A stretch of DNA of 6,157 nt from an uncultured Porphyromonadaceae bacterium (lineage in GTDB: Bacteria; Bacteroidota; Bacteroidia; Bacteroidales; Muribaculaceae). This document shows positions 4,983 to 6,157 of this stretch, piece by piece. Positions within the stretch are counted from its first letter, which is position 1. Every line of letters begins with the position of its first letter. Location: positions 1-6,157 of the forward strand of contig URZG01000141.1 in the NCBI GenBank assembly GCA_900552325.1, given 5' to 3'. The translations under genes were made by a program, and so were the position numbers. The notes under the pieces were generated by a model, which did not search any database, was not told where the DNA came from, and saw nothing but the letters and a program-made list of their open reading frames with translations.

Positions 4983-6157
4983 TCAGGCAAGGAAGCCGAG
5001 GAGCACACCGGCGGCGACGGCGGAACCGATCACACCGGCTACGTTCGGGCCCATGGCGTGCATCAGCAGGTAGTTCGAGGGATCGTATTCCAGACCGAGA
5101 TTGTTGGAGATACGGCTCGACATAGGCACTGCCGAAACACCTGCGTTACCGATAAGCGGGTTGATTTTCTTGCGCTCGGGAAGGAAGAGATTGAACAGCT
5201 TCACGAACAGCACACCCGAAGCGGAGGCGATGATGAAGGCCATGAAGCCGAGGGCGAAGATGAAAATCGTCTCGCGGGTAAGGAAGGTGGATGCCTGGGT
5301 GGAGGCGCCCACGGTCATACCGAGAAGGATTGTAACGATGTCGGTAAGGGAGTTGGAGGCGGTCTTTGCCAGACGGTTAGTCACGCCACACTCGCGCAGA
5401 AGGTTGCCGAAGAAGAGCATACCAAGCAGGGGGAGACCCGAGGGAACCACGAAGCAGGTAAGCAGCAGACCCACGATGGGGAAGATGATCTTCTCGCTCT
5501 GGGCCACGGCACGCGCGGGTTTCATGCGGATCACACGTTCCTTTTTGGTGGTGAGAAGTCGCATGATGGGGGGCTGGATCACAGGCACGAGTGCCATATA
5601 TGAATAAGCCGACACCGCGATGGCGCCCATGAGGTTGGGGGCGAGTTTCGACGACAGGAAGATTGCCGTGGGGCCGTCGGCGCCGCCGATGATGGCGATC
5701 GCACCGGCCTGGTCGGGCATGAATCCCAGCAGAAGAGCCACCATATAGGCGCCGAAGATACCGAACTGGGCGGCAGCGCCTACCAGCATCAGTTTGGGAT
5801 TTGCGATAAGGGCGGTGAAGTCGGTCATTGCACCGATGCCCAAGAAAATCAAAGATGGATACAAACCAGTTTTTACACCGATGTACAAGATATCCAACAA
5901 GCCGCCGTTTGCCATGATATGACCATAACTGTGGTAATACTGGCTGCTTTCATCCAAGAATGCACTCCAAAGTTCTGGATGATACAAGGCATTTGCGGAA
6001 CTTGCACCATCGACAAAGAAGTTCGATACATTTACCAGCAAGCAGCCAAAAGCAATGCCAACCAGCAGCAGCGGTTCAAACTTTTTCACGATACCCAGAT
6101 ATAACAACAGGCACGCAACTGCGATCATAATCAGATTCTTCCAGCCGCCGTCCATAA
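4983..6157 (-). CDS. oadB: Sodium ion-translocating decarboxylase, beta subunit (OadB/MmdB/GcdB family); 5' end at or beyond the window edge
   Basis: This membrane subunit decarboxylates carboxybiotin and pumps Na+ outward in oxaloacetate, methylmalonyl-CoA or glutaconyl-CoA decarboxylases. Seen, numbered from the ATG at 6155 (390 residues): KKFEPLLL (24-31), FLGIGAMTDF (104-113), GAAAQFGIF (126-134), GGADGPTAIF (157-166), AYSYMALVPVIQPPIM (183-198), NPLIGNAGVSAVPM (332-345) and LMHAMGPNVAGVIGSA (364-379). Residues known to matter in Klebsiella OadB (D203, Y229, N373, G377, S382, R389) correspond to D160, Y186, N332, G336, S341 and R348, all conserved. The first conserved helix starts about 13 residues earlier than in Klebsiella OadB, and only two bases precede this ATG, so the true start may lie outside the window. 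The alpha and gamma partners are not in view, so the soluble substrate cannot be told; a terminator directly after the stop suggests the last gene of an operon. GC and codon use change abruptly near residue 105-115. Confidence 0.93.
   Translation of the reverse strand, partial: MDGGWKNLIMIAVACLLLYLGIVKKFEPLLLVGIAFGCLLVNVSNFFVDGASSANALYHPELWSAFLDESSQYYHSYGHIMANGGLLDILYIGVKTGLYPSLIFLGIGAMTDFTALIANPKLMLVGAAAQFGIFGAYMVALLLGFMPDQAGAIAIIGGADGPTAIFLSSKLAPNLMGAIAVSAYSYMALVPVIQPPIMRLLTTKKERVIRMKPARAVAQSEKIIFPIVGLLLTCFVVPSGLPLLGMLFFGNLLRECGVTNRLAKTASNSLTDIVTILLGMTVGASTQASTFLTRETIFIFALGFMAFIIASASGVLFVKLFNLFLPERKKINPLIGNAGVSAVPMSSRISNNLGLEYDPSNYLLMHAMGPNVAGVIGSAVAAGVLLGFLA

Noticed and set aside
5058..5607. 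Two overlapping plus-strand frames of about 170-180 codons antisense to the oadB-like gene
   Set aside because: Both are low-complexity and charge-rich without family resemblance, and they overlap each other as well as conserved OadB motifs. They are shadows.

Overview
The window reads as a high-GC (about 55-60% by sampling) chromosomal segment of a member of the Bacteroidota, most likely order Bacteroidales. The support is a secreted TPR/PD40 protein of Bacteroidota style, a Bacteroidota-type DNA polymerase III delta subunit with a divergent HsdR-N-like protein beside it, a sodium-pump decarboxylase beta subunit, start codons that mostly lack Shine-Dalgarno sequences, and a TAnnTTTG-type -7 box. 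I cannot name the family or genus safely; gut Bacteroidales of raised GC such as Muribaculaceae or Rikenellaceae would fit.

Layout. From the left edge to 4302 four genes all read leftward (minus strand): holA (4302 to 3244), a secreted TPR/PD40 protein (3235 to 1808), a compact CstA-family transporter (1748 to 291) and the start of a PHP-family histidinol-phosphatase-like protein (239, running off the window). The gaps are 8, 59 and 51 nt and none holds a convincing terminator, so all four could be co-transcribed. A 133-nt AT-rich divergent intergenic region (4303-4435) carries a 28-bp near-perfect dyad, a -7-like box for holA and a leader hairpin. On its other side one plus-strand gene (4436-4906) encodes a free-standing PD-(D/E)XK nuclease domain of the HsdR N-terminal type. 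It converges on a minus-strand oadB-like gene (4983 to the right edge), and the two 3' ends share a strong hairpin terminator.

How the genes relate. holA belongs to the replisome clamp loader. The orphan nuclease beside it has all visible catalytic residues but no helicase or methylase partner in view, which makes it the best candidate for undescribed biology here. OadB is the membrane sodium pump of a biotin-dependent decarboxylase and is probably the last gene of an operon lying beyond the right edge. CstA and the PHP protein are metabolic genes with no evident tie to replication.

The most striking sequence-level signal is inside the oadB-like gene. Its first ~105 codons are about 44% GC and use TTG for 10 of 19 leucines. 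The remaining 285 codons are about 60% GC and use TTG for 0 of 39. The switch falls within about 35 bp over a highly conserved motif, which points to intragenic recombination or a chimeric assembly. No RNA gene, mobile element or CRISPR array was seen.
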